Assembly (NCBI RefSeq): GCF_003025005.1
Contig: NZ_PVSS01000018.1
Span: 1 to 64,000, forward strand
Source: Brumimicrobium mesophilum
GTDB lineage: Bacteria > Bacteroidota > Bacteroidia > Flavobacteriales_D > Crocinitomicaceae
Reading direction: 5' to 3'
DNA length: 64,000 nt
Made by a program: the position numbers and the translations under genes. The notes below the pieces were generated by a model. That model was given only the letters and a program-made list of their open reading frames with translations. It was not told the origin of the DNA and made no database searches. This document shows, in pieces, positions 10,789 through 19,161 of this stretch. How positions within the stretch are numbered: position 1 is the first letter of the stretch; each line of letters opens with the position of its first letter.

Positions 10789-11290
10789 TTTAATGTGCAA
10801 AATTTTTAGCCTCAAAAACGTTTGAAAAATTTGGTTGAGAATATCCTTTAAAATTACAAAAATAAAAGTCCCACTATAAAAGTAGTCTATCCGAATTAAT
10901 GAATTTAAACACCGTAAAAGATAGAAAAACAACACCTTAAGTTACGTAAAGAAAATATCATTCAAAACAAAAAAACATCTAATTAAAACATTTAAGTACT
11001 TTTTTTCAGTAAGAATAAAAACTATTTCCTTTGGATAAAGAATGAGAAATAAATAAAAGTAATACATCATATTGAAGTCCCATAAACAAACTTATTTTTC
11101 TATAACACCAAGCTATTTTCGGATATTATTTTTTTTTGTTTATCCATTTTAAAAGTACATATAAGCATATTATTGTTAGACTAAGTACAAATTACAACTA
11201 TAGTTTTTTCAATTAGGAATTTTTGATTAATTTTAAAAGGTATTTTTCTATACGTAACACCTGTGAAAAATTCACTTTAAAACCAGTGTA
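10789..11290. promoter_or_regulatory. Divergent control region between the two TPR-AraC regulators
   Basis: About 500 bp, AT-rich, with no gene. Two near-identical 11-mers lie in opposite orientation: GTTACGTAAAG at 10941-10951 (minus strand CTTTACGTAAC) and CTATACGTAAC at 11248-11258. Each therefore reads the same way relative to its own downstream gene. A short palindrome GTGAA-AAA-TTCAC lies at 11263-11275, just before the plus-strand start. These are candidate (auto)regulatory sites; function is inferred only from position and symmetry. Confidence 0.4.
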
Positions 11291-12871
11291 TTGAATTCTC
11301 ACACATTTAAGATATTATTATCGTTTTTGATTATCGTTTGTACAAGTTTTCATCAACTTAATGCGCAAATGCCACAAAGCAAGTTTGATAGTTTGTATTT
11401 AGACATTGCTATCAACTTAAGAATTAATGAGCCTGACAGAGCTCTAATTAAAACAGATTCTTTATTCAACAATTCACAAACTCATTTACAACGTATAAAA
11501 TGTGCTCTTTTAACAGCACTCTTATATGAAAATCAAGGAGAGCTTGCAATGACAATATATTGGGCTACCAAATCAGAACAGCTTTCTATAGAAAATAAAA
11601 ATTATGAATATGTAGTTCGTAGCTCAGGTTATTTAGCCACACTGTATAGGAGAATAGGTTTAAGTACAGAGTCAGACACTCACCTTGAAAATGCTGAAAA
11701 AGCAAATGCGCAAAGGAAAAATGAACCTAACTATCACTCAATTCAAAGTGTCATCCACCATGAAAAAGCTGCAAATCTATTTTCTAAAAGAAAATATAAC
11801 GAATCTTTAATTGAACTCGATAAATCCAAAAAATGTTTGGAGAATATGGAGGAGACTAAGATGATAGAATTTAATATGTCATCAATATTTGAGACTTACA
11901 TCGATTGTTATCTAAAGTTAAATGATAACAAAAGCGCAAGAGAGAAAGCAGAACAAGGATTACAATTCGACCTCGATAACTACCCTTCATTGCTTAGTAT
12001 TTTTCATAGTTCTATGGGAAACATCGAAATGAATGACCAGAACTATGATAAAGCATTGGAACACCTCATTATTGCAAGGGAAACTTTCGAAAACATTCCA
12101 AATCTAGTTGTTCAAACTAAAGTCTTAGAGGTTTTAGTAAGATACTATAAAGAAACTGGCGATGTTGAAAACACCTTATTTTACAGCGACAAACTTACCG
12201 AAACCAGAAATAAAAGAGATTTGTTTTCCAAGAAAGTTACAAATGAATTATTGCTAAAAATGCATAAAAAAAATGAAACAACGAACTCAAATAATTATCT
12301 TTTAATTTTGGTAGTTACATTCCTAGTCCTCCTTATGTTCGTTGACTATTATTCTTACAGGTTTAAACTAAAAAAACAACACATTAAATATAAAACTCTC
12401 CTAAATAAATTAGACACGCTAAACAAAGTTCAAACAGACATTGAAAATTCGAAAAAAATTGCAGAGGAAAAGAATAGTGAAAAATCTATCATGCCAATTG
12501 AAACAGAATCTAGATTACTAGAAAAGTTAAATCTACTAGAGGCTAAAAACTTCTTTTTAGACAAAGATATTTCATTATCCTCTTTAACTGTCGAAATGAA
12601 TAGTAACACTAAATATGTTTCTTACATTATTAACACTTATAAAGAAAATGACTTTAAAAACTACATAAATGAATTGAGGATACTTTATGTAATAGGCCTT
12701 ATGAGAAGTGAGCCAGAATATTTAAAATATAAAATATCTTATATTGCCGAAATGGCTGGTTTTTCTTCACACAGTAAATTCGCTTCTGTATTTAAAAAAG
12801 TTACCGATTTAACACCTTCAAGTTTCATAACAGAACTGGAGAAAGGAAAATTCCAAGAAAACCTTGGTTGA
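11291..12871 (+). CDS. Membrane-anchored TPR / AraC-type transcriptional regulator (paralogue 2), TTG start
   Basis: A 526-residue paralogue of the divergent gene at 9154. No upstream ATG exists in frame; a TTG at 11291 gives a good signal peptide (KILLSFLIIVCTSF, then LNAQ near residue 25), whereas the first in-frame ATG would remove it, so TTG is preferred. TPR-like repeats fill about residues 60-310, a membrane helix lies near 337-357 (NYLLILVVTFLVLLMFVDYY), a charged linker follows, and an AraC-type helix-turn-helix closes the protein (YIAEMAGFSSHSKFASVFK, VTDLTPSSFI). The helix-turn-helix closely matches paralogue 1, while the sensor half is much more diverged. This suggests related DNA sites but different inputs. 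The ligand is unknown. Confidence 0.85.
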   Translation: MNSHTFKILLSFLIIVCTSFHQLNAQMPQSKFDSLYLDIAINLRINEPDRALIKTDSLFNNSQTHLQRIKCALLTALLYENQGELAMTIYWATKSEQLSIENKNYEYVVRSSGYLATLYRRIGLSTESDTHLENAEKANAQRKNEPNYHSIQSVIHHEKAANLFSKRKYNESLIELDKSKKCLENMEETKMIEFNMSSIFETYIDCYLKLNDNKSAREKAEQGLQFDLDNYPSLLSIFHSSMGNIEMNDQNYDKALEHLIIARETFENIPNLVVQTKVLEVLVRYYKETGDVENTLFYSDKLTETRNKRDLFSKKVTNELLLKMHKKNETTNSNNYLLILVVTFLVLLMFVDYYSYRFKLKKQHIKYKTLLNKLDTLNKVQTDIENSKKIAEEKNSEKSIMPIETESRLLEKLNLLEAKNFFLDKDISLSSLTVEMNSNTKYVSYIINTYKENDFKNYINELRILYVIGLMRSEPEYLKYKISYIAEMAGFSSHSKFASVFKKVTDLTPSSFITELEKGKFQENLG

Positions 12872-12915
12872 AAAGAGAATAAAAATAGAGTTGTACCTGG
12901 TCAAACAAGTTGTTA

Positions 12916-14199
12916 CTAATTCAATTCTTCTACAAATTCTACCAACAACTTCACAATATTATCATACGCTGAAAAAGTTAATTCCTCATAAGTATCATAA
13001 ACATCATGATAATTTTTATTAGGCCCCATTGTATAAATAAAGAATGAAGGAACTCCTTTGACATGAAAATGATAATGATCACTATTTGCTGTTTCTCCTC
13101 TTGATTTTACTTGATTCAAATAATTATGTTCATCATTTAAGGCTTTTAATTGATTGAATTCCTTTTCGTGTACCCTACCATTAACTGCAGTAATTCCTTC
13201 CTCACCACTTCCCATAATATCAAGATTGAGTAAAAACTTGATATTATCTAAGTTTATTATTTTACTATTTACAAAATATTCTGAACCTACAAGCCCCGCT
13301 TCCTCTCCTGCAAAAGCTATAAATAAGATATTATATTCACTCGGATTCTCAACAAAATGATCAGCCATAGAAATCAACATTGCCGTACCGCTTGCGTTAT
13401 CATTTGCTCCTGGAAAGTACGTTATAGGACTTGTTCCCATTCCTCCTAAATGGTCATAATGCGCAGTAAAAATTATTGTTTCTGCTTTTCTCTTTCTTTT
13501 CTTCGCAGGGAGATAACCAATAACATTCCTACTTTCGAAGTTTTTAACGAATTCGGCTGCTATTTTTACATTTAACTGCGTTTTAGCGTCAATTTTACCT
13601 GTTTTAATGTGTAAAACTGGATATTTTAATTGATTTCTCCCAACAGACCAAGTGAATTTTTGATCAGTAGAATAAACAACAGCTCCAATAACCGCTAAAG
13701 CATTAAATTGTTGTACTGCAATGTAGGTGTCTCTTCCAGATAAGCCAGTTAGGTCAACATAAAATCCATTTCTATCGCCATTGCGCACTAAACTAATTAA
13801 TGGATCTAGCAAATGAGGATTAGATAAAACAGCTGTATCAATTTCTACCAAATTCAAACCTCCGTTAAAGGAACCTGAAGAGGCATCTACCAAAAAGTCA
13901 ACTCCAGGTTTAAGAATTTCATTTCCTGCTTTAACTTCAATTATTCCAGGAAAAGTATTGACATTAAGCGTAAAAGACTGAAAATAAGAATCATCCTTTA
14001 AATAAGCTATTAAGCCTGCGTTTTCAAACTCATTCGCAAGAAAATCAGCTGCTTTATTCACACCATCTTTTACATACCCTCTACCGTAAAGAGAATCACT
14101 GCATAAAACTTCTGTGATACGTCTTGCTTTTTCAACTTGAGCAAATGTCGAAATCGAAATAAAAACTCCTAGAAAAAGCAAAGACATTTTAGTCAACAT
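12916..14199 (-). CDS. M28 family zinc aminopeptidase/carboxypeptidase, secreted
   Basis: A 427-residue metallopeptidase with an N-terminal signal peptide (LLFLGVFISISTFAQ). The M28 metal ligands are recognisable in order: TAHYDHLGG (His), GANDNASG (bridging Asp), AFAGEEAGLVGS (Glu pair), LLNLDIMG (Asp) and KNYHDVYDT (His). The N-terminal 200 residues resemble the PA-like insert found in many M28 peptidases. It likely trims peptides in the periplasm or outside the cell. The gene overlaps the end of the upstream gene: ATG at 14199 lies inside it, and a second ATG at 14187 immediately follows its TAA, so translation is probably coupled. Either start keeps the signal peptide. Confidence 0.9.
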   Translation of the reverse strand: MLTKMSLLFLGVFISISTFAQVEKARRITEVLCSDSLYGRGYVKDGVNKAADFLANEFENAGLIAYLKDDSYFQSFTLNVNTFPGIIEVKAGNEILKPGVDFLVDASSGSFNGGLNLVEIDTAVLSNPHLLDPLISLVRNGDRNGFYVDLTGLSGRDTYIAVQQFNALAVIGAVVYSTDQKFTWSVGRNQLKYPVLHIKTGKIDAKTQLNVKIAAEFVKNFESRNVIGYLPAKKRKRKAETIIFTAHYDHLGGMGTSPITYFPGANDNASGTAMLISMADHFVENPSEYNILFIAFAGEEAGLVGSEYFVNSKIINLDNIKFLLNLDIMGSGEEGITAVNGRVHEKEFNQLKALNDEHNYLNQVKSRGETANSDHYHFHVKGVPSFFIYTMGPNKNYHDVYDTYEELTFSAYDNIVKLLVEFVEELN

Positions 14200-15175
14200 A
14201 TCTTCTTGTAATTAAATGTGCAAATTCATCAACTGAAGAATCTTCTTTGTTCCAATTTTCTTTGACTGCAATTTCACTTAGTTTGCGCATTGCTACTTCA
14301 TTGTTTTCTAATTGATCAAGTGTTTCAATTGTATCATTGAAATAATTAGAATCTCCATTAAAAAGCTCGTTTATAAAAAGCATTCGGTCATTTAATCCGA
14401 TCGCTCCTTTTAAAGAATCAATTTTTGACGTTCCTAATCGGTCTCCTGCTGCAGCCTTATAAGCTTTTGAAAATCGTTCATAAAATGAAGTAGTTTGATC
14501 ATCAGATCTGGTTGTTTCATCTGATTTCGCATCTCTTGAAGCGGTTCTTTTTTGATCAAATATAGCTTGTTTTTGTCTGGCCATCGCTTCATTAATCGCC
14601 TCTCGATTTTCTCTATTTAATGGCTCTACTTTTCTTGATTCTTCGGAAATTGTTGAGTCATTAATTTCTATACTTTCCGGCTCTGATTTTTCAACTTCAT
14701 TAACTTCTGACTTTTCTTCATCGCTTAATGCATCAAATCCTCCAGAAAAGTCAAATTGAACTCTACCATCCTCTTCAATGATTTCTTTTTCAGGTTCATT
14801 TTCCTCAACTTCTTCTTCAGTCGCCTCATCGTTATTAACAGAATTATCTACTTCCAATTTCTCTTCCTCAACATCGTTTTCTTCTACAAACGCGTCCATA
14901 TGGATTTCTGAAATTGGTGTGTTTTCTTGAACTTCTACCACCTCATCTTCTTCATTAGAAAAAGGCAAGATTGGATTTACTTTTTTATCTAAAGAATCAC
15001 CATAAACATGTTCTTCTTTGGATTTATAGTTCAAAATTACTGCTCTTTCGTAGAGTTTTCTTGAAAGTAATTCAAATTCTGTCAATTCCTCCTTGGATAA
15101 TTTAGAGGTTGAAAGTTGATGTGTTAGTTCATCTAAACGTGAACTAATAGACTGAAGGGAATTGTAAAGCGTCAT
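14189..15175 (-). CDS. Acidic conserved hypothetical protein
   Basis: A 328-residue soluble protein without signal peptide or membrane helix. The N-terminus (residues 1-65) looks like a helical hairpin or coiled coil. Residues about 70-190 are low-complexity and strongly acidic (runs such as EEEVEENEPEKEIIEED). The C-terminal 100 residues (SLKGAIGLNDRMLFINELF, ending in a RRYVD tail) are well ordered and are, from memory, conserved across Bacteroidota proteins of unknown function. It overlaps the M28 peptidase by 11 bases, implying co-translation. No function can be assigned. Confidence 0.75.
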   Translation of the reverse strand: MTLYNSLQSISSRLDELTHQLSTSKLSKEELTEFELLSRKLYERAVILNYKSKEEHVYGDSLDKKVNPILPFSNEEDEVVEVQENTPISEIHMDAFVEENDVEEEKLEVDNSVNNDEATEEEVEENEPEKEIIEEDGRVQFDFSGGFDALSDEEKSEVNEVEKSEPESIEINDSTISEESRKVEPLNRENREAINEAMARQKQAIFDQKRTASRDAKSDETTRSDDQTTSFYERFSKAYKAAAGDRLGTSKIDSLKGAIGLNDRMLFINELFNGDSNYFNDTIETLDQLENNEVAMRKLSEIAVKENWNKEDSSVDEFAHLITRRYVD

Positions 15176-15206
15176 AAAAATGATATAATTATTCGAGGTT
15201 CAAAAT

Positions 15207-15253
15207 TAAACAAAACAATAACACCTTCTTCCAAAACTTGAAAGAAGGTGTTA
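15207..15253 (-). terminator. Rho-independent terminator of the hmgA-hppD unit
   Basis: A perfect 12-bp stem (TAACACCTTCTT at 15219-15230 with AAGAAGGTGTTA at 15242-15253) and an 11-base loop. On the minus strand it is followed by a T-rich run (15207-15218). It lies 22 bases after the hppD stop and separates hmgA-hppD from the next gene. Confidence 0.8.
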
Positions 15254-15274
15254 ACAAAATTAAAAGTTCGAGAA

Positions 15275-16435
15275 TTACAATGTTCCTCTCAATTCTTGTT
15301 CACGCTCAATAGATTCGAACAATGCTTTAAAGTTACCTGCTCCAAATCCTTTGGCTCCCATTCTTTGGATAATTTCAAAGAATAAAGTTGGACGATCTTC
15401 AAGAGGTTTCGTAAATATCTGTAATAAATAACCCTCTTCGTCAGCATCAATCATAATTCCAAGCTCCTTCAATTTATTGATATCTTCTTGTAGTTTATGG
15501 TCATGCTTATCTAAACGAACAGGAACGTCATCGTAATATGCTTGTGGAGGAGTACTCAAAAACTCGATTCCTCTAGCTCGCATTTCAGCAATAGTTTTCA
15601 AAATATCATCTGTTGCAACTGCGATATGTTGAACACCCGGACCTTCATAGAAGTCAATGTATTCTTCAATTTGAGATTTCTTCTTCCCTTCTGCTGGCTC
15701 GTTAATTGGGAATTTAATTCGTCCGTTTCCGTTTGACATAACTTTTGACATCAAAGCAGAATATTCGGTTGTAATTTGCTTGTCATCAAAAGAAAGGAAG
15801 TTAACAAACCCCATAACATCTTCATACCATTTTACCCATGTATTCATTTCATTCCAACCAACATTTCCTACCATGTGGTCAATAAATTTCAATCCAACAG
15901 GCTCTGGGTTGTAATCAGACTCCCATTTTACAAATCCTGGTAAGAAGTCACCCTTGTAGTTCTTGCGCTCAACAAACATGTGAACAGTTTCTCCGTAAGT
16001 ATAAATACCTGCACGAACAACCTCACCATGCTCATCAGTCTCAACAGTTGGTTCCATGTAAGATTTTGCTCCTCTTTTTGTAGTTTCTTCGTAAGATTTA
16101 CGTGCATCATCAACCCATAAAGCAACGATTTTCACACCATCACCATGCTTTTTTACATGCTCCCCTATTGGTGAGTCACTTTTTAAAGCGGTTGTCAATA
16201 CAATTCTAATTTTATCTTGTTTCAAAACATAAGATGCTCTGTCTTTAACTCCAGTTTCTAAACCAGCGTAGGCATGTGATTGAAATCCGAAAGCGGTTTT
16301 GTAAAAGTGAGCTGCTTGTTTCGCATTACCTACATAAAACTCAACATAATCAGTACCTAATAATGGAAGAAAGTCTTGCGCTCCTTCAAATATTTTTTCT
16401 AATCCGTACTCTACATTTTTTATCTCTTTTGCCAT
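15275..16435 (-). CDS. hppD: 4-hydroxyphenylpyruvate dioxygenase
   Basis: A 386-residue VOC-superfamily enzyme, the usual length, that converts 4-hydroxyphenylpyruvate and O2 to homogentisate and CO2 in tyrosine degradation. Two tandem VOC halves are visible: N-terminal FYVGNAKQAAHFYKTAFGF and C-terminal IDHMVGNVG. The iron ligands are the His of IDHMVGN, the His of VQHIAVATDDI and the Glu of LFFEIIQRMG. The C-terminal helix with GFGAGNFKALFESIE that closes the active site is intact. It lies 48 bp downstream of hmgA on the same strand, forming a two-gene catabolic operon ended by the hairpin at 15207-15253. Fumarylacetoacetase and maleylacetoacetate isomerase are not in the window. Confidence 0.96.
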   Translation of the reverse strand: MAKEIKNVEYGLEKIFEGAQDFLPLLGTDYVEFYVGNAKQAAHFYKTAFGFQSHAYAGLETGVKDRASYVLKQDKIRIVLTTALKSDSPIGEHVKKHGDGVKIVALWVDDARKSYEETTKRGAKSYMEPTVETDEHGEVVRAGIYTYGETVHMFVERKNYKGDFLPGFVKWESDYNPEPVGLKFIDHMVGNVGWNEMNTWVKWYEDVMGFVNFLSFDDKQITTEYSALMSKVMSNGNGRIKFPINEPAEGKKKSQIEEYIDFYEGPGVQHIAVATDDILKTIAEMRARGIEFLSTPPQAYYDDVPVRLDKHDHKLQEDINKLKELGIMIDADEEGYLLQIFTKPLEDRPTLFFEIIQRMGAKGFGAGNFKALFESIEREQELRGTL

Positions 16436-16483
16436 TGCAATATTTTTATGATTGTTAATATATTCTATTTAAACTTCTTATTT

Positions 16484-17644
16484 CTAATCTTCTAACCAAC
16501 TGAAAGCATAATCCTTATCACTTATATCCAAAGCTGTTTGTGTTAATTTCAGTGGTTTAAAAGTATCTACCATAACTGCTGTTTCACCAGTTTCAGTTTT
16601 TCCAATACTTTTTTCCATCGCTCCAGGGTGTGGTCCATGAGGAATTCCCATTGGATGTAAAGAAATAAATCCTTTTTCCACATGGTTTCTAGACATAAAA
16701 TCACCATCAACGTAATAAAGTAATTCATCTGAATCAATATTACTGTGATTATATGGCGCTGGAATTGCTTCTGGATGGTAATCGTACATTCGCGGAACGA
16801 AAGAACAAATCACGAAATTGTGTGCTTCGAATTGTTGATGAATTGGTGGCGGCATGTGAACGCGACCTGTAATTGGTTCAAAATCCTTAATATTTATAGC
16901 ATAAGGGAAATTATAACCATCCCAGCCTACAACATCGAAAGGGTGAGAAGCATACGTTATATGATGTAGTGAATTTTGTTTTTTTATTTTCATTAAAAAC
17001 TCTCCCTTTTGATCATGCGTCTCTAATTCACTAGGTGCTCTAAAATCTCGCTCACAAAATGGAGAATGTTCCATCAATTGTCCAAAGCCATTTCTGTATC
17101 TTTTGGGAGTGTACATTGGAGAAAAAGACTCAACAATGAACAAACGATTATCTTCTCCATCAAAATGGATTTGATAAATAATTCCTCTAGGAACAATCAA
17201 ATAGTCACCAGGTCCAAAGGGTATATTCCCTAACATAGTTTTCAATGTTCCAGTTCCTTCATGAACGAAAATCATCTCGTCAGAATCTGCATTCTTATAG
17301 AAATAATCAGTCATGGATTTTTGAGGCGAAGCCAAAGCAATATTCAAATCATTGTTGAACATTACAATTTTTCTACTTTCTAAGAAATCAGCTTCTTTTC
17401 GGATATTAAATCCACTAAGCATTTGACTTCTAACAGATTTGTCGAGTGCAGCATATGGAGTTAAATCTATAACTTCCCCTATTTCTTTTACCATAGTTGG
17501 TCTATGAACATGATAAATTAAAGAAGCTGTTCCACTGAAACCCTCTGTTCCAAATAGCTGCTCATAATGATATCCACCCTCTTCTTTTTTAAATGTGGTG
17601 TGTCTTTTATGAGGAATTTTACCAAGTTTTGTATAAAACGGCAT
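16484..17644 (-). CDS. hmgA: Homogentisate 1,2-dioxygenase
   Basis: A 386-residue cupin-type ring-cleaving dioxygenase that opens homogentisate to maleylacetoacetate. Recognisable parts are the N-terminal YHVHRPTMV, the cupin stretch GTGTLKTMLGNIPFGPGDYL, PPPIHQQFEAHNFVICSF and the C-terminal SLHPMGIPHGPHPGAMEKS, which hold the conserved His residues and the active-site loop. The length is somewhat shorter than the roughly 430-residue proteobacterial and human enzymes but typical for the Bacteroidota form. It is the first gene of an operon with hppD. Its start faces a 427-bp divergent region shared with the threonine dehydrogenase. Confidence 0.94.
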   Translation of the reverse strand: MPFYTKLGKIPHKRHTTFKKEEGGYHYEQLFGTEGFSGTASLIYHVHRPTMVKEIGEVIDLTPYAALDKSVRSQMLSGFNIRKEADFLESRKIVMFNNDLNIALASPQKSMTDYFYKNADSDEMIFVHEGTGTLKTMLGNIPFGPGDYLIVPRGIIYQIHFDGEDNRLFIVESFSPMYTPKRYRNGFGQLMEHSPFCERDFRAPSELETHDQKGEFLMKIKKQNSLHHITYASHPFDVVGWDGYNFPYAINIKDFEPITGRVHMPPPIHQQFEAHNFVICSFVPRMYDYHPEAIPAPYNHSNIDSDELLYYVDGDFMSRNHVEKGFISLHPMGIPHGPHPGAMEKSIGKTETGETAVMVDTFKPLKLTQTALDISDKDYAFSWLED

Positions 17645-18071
17645 AAAATCGAATTTTTAATATGAATTGTTGTGATTTTTAGGAGGATTAGAAATTAAGA
17701 ACGGAATCACTCCGGATTGCGCTTCAACAAAGCTTTTCTTTTGCTATTTAAACTTTCGAATAAATTCATATAAAAGTAAATTCTTAATTTACACAAAAAT
17801 ACATATTTCAATTACGAATGACGAATTTTTCAATTACGAATTTTTGAATCACTGAAGTTTTTGAATAAAACAACAAATACAAACATCACCAAAGGTTTTC
17901 AAAACGTTCCTACAATGTTTCTTTCATTGACGGTTGTCTTTTATTTTATTAAATCTTTCAATCCTTGAATATTTGAATTTCACAATCCTTGAATATTTTG
18001 TAAAAAAGTAAGATGTTTAATTTTTTAGTCGCGACAAGTAATTATATTCGCATCCTGAAATAATGTAAACT
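17645..18071. promoter_or_regulatory. Divergent intergenic region with short direct repeats
   Basis: About 430 bp between hmgA (minus) and the threonine dehydrogenase (plus), both amino-acid catabolic genes. It holds two pairs of near-perfect direct repeats: TTTCAATTACGAAT at 17806-17819 and 17828-17841 (period 22), and CAATCCTTGAATATTT at 17959-17974 and 17983-17998 (period 24). Spacings of about two helical turns suit side-by-side regulator binding, but AT-rich slippage is equally possible. No gene seen. Confidence 0.4.
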
Positions 18072-19028
18072 ATGAAAAAGATTTTAGTTATCGGTGCTGG
18101 AGGTCAAATTGGGACAGAGCTTGTTCTATTATTGGAAAGCAAATTTGGGAAAGATGCGGTTTGGGCCTCTGACATTAAAGAGGAATGTCCAAAAGCATTG
18201 AAAGAATCCAATTACACTGCGTTAAACGTACTTGATAACGAAAAACTTTCATCTATTGTAAAAGAAAAAGGCATTACAGACATCTATTTATTGGCTGCAC
18301 TTTTATCTGCAACAGCTGAAAAAGACCCAAAGTTTGCTTGGAAACTAAATATGGATGGTCTTTTTAATGTACTTGAACTTGCAAAAGAAGGTCATATTAA
18401 AAAGGTATTCTGGCCAAGTTCTATAGCTGTTTTTGGACCAACAACCCCTAAAACAAATACGCCACAACACACAATTATGGAGCCGAGTACTGTTTACGGG
18501 ATTTCTAAACAAGCAGGAGAACAATGGTGCGCTTGGTACCATGAGAAGTATGGAGTAGATGTTAGAAGTATTCGATACCCTGGTTTAATTTCATACTCTA
18601 CCCTTCCAGGAGGTGGTACCACAGATTATGCAGTAGACATTTTCTATCATGCTAAGCACAACGGAGAATACACTTCTTTTGTGAATGAAGAAACTACGCT
18701 TCCAATGATGTATATGGACGATGCTGTTCGTGCAACTGTTGAATTGATGGAAGCTCCTGAAAGCAAAATAAAAATTCGTAGTTCTTATAACCTAGGAGGT
18801 ATTAGCTTTACACCTGAAGATTTAAAAGAAGAGATTCAAAAACAGATACCAAGCTTTAAAATTAGCTACGCTCCAGACTTCAGACAAAAAATCGCCGACT
18901 CTTGGCCTGCATCAATAAATGATGAAAGTGCTCAAAATGATTGGGGTTGGAAACATGAATATGACTTAAAAAAACTCGTTAGTGTTATGCTTGAAAACGT
19001 AGACACTAAACAAATGTTTGATAAATAA
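18072..19028 (+). CDS. L-threonine 3-dehydrogenase, extended SDR type
   Basis: A 318-residue NAD-dependent enzyme of the UDP-galactose-epimerase-like SDR family, not the zinc MDR type. The dinucleotide motif GAGGQIG lies at residues 8-14, the catalytic Ser is in WPSSIAVFGP, and the YxxxK pair is in TVYGISKQAGEQW. The stretch GLISYSTLPGGGTTDYAVDIFY is characteristic of the threonine dehydrogenase subgroup described from Flavobacterium and Cupriavidus. It oxidises threonine to 2-amino-3-ketobutyrate, normally passed on to a ligase giving glycine and acetyl-CoA; the ligase gene is not here. It is monocistronic, ending in a strong terminator at 19069. Confidence 0.88.
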   Translation: MKKILVIGAGGQIGTELVLLLESKFGKDAVWASDIKEECPKALKESNYTALNVLDNEKLSSIVKEKGITDIYLLAALLSATAEKDPKFAWKLNMDGLFNVLELAKEGHIKKVFWPSSIAVFGPTTPKTNTPQHTIMEPSTVYGISKQAGEQWCAWYHEKYGVDVRSIRYPGLISYSTLPGGGTTDYAVDIFYHAKHNGEYTSFVNEETTLPMMYMDDAVRATVELMEAPESKIKIRSSYNLGGISFTPEDLKEEIQKQIPSFKISYAPDFRQKIADSWPASINDESAQNDWGWKHEYDLKKLVSVMLENVDTKQMFDK

Positions 19029-19068
19029 TTTTTCTAAAAAGGAATTAATAATTCTTAAAACATATTTC

Positions 19069-19112
19069 GAATGCTTTGGTTTATATAATTGAACCAAAGC
19101 ATTCATTTTTTT
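19069..19112 (+). terminator. Rho-independent terminator after the threonine dehydrogenase
   Basis: Perfect 13-bp stem GAATGCTTTGGTT (19069-19081) with AACCAAAGCATTC (19092-19104), a 10-base loop and a following A-T7-A run. It isolates the dehydrogenase from cysS. Confidence 0.88.
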
Positions 19113-19161
19113 ATGTACTAAATTTTGTAATTTAGCACTTGTATTTTCAAACAGATATTTC

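Noticed and set aside
10789-10935. N-terminal extension of the regulator at 9154 to 10935
   Set aside because: The extra 49 residues are translated leader-like sequence without family resemblance, and they bury the signal peptide.
17806-18000. Possible CRISPR-like array from short direct repeats
   Set aside because: Only two copies each of two different 14-16 base repeats, no spacers of equal length and no cas genes.
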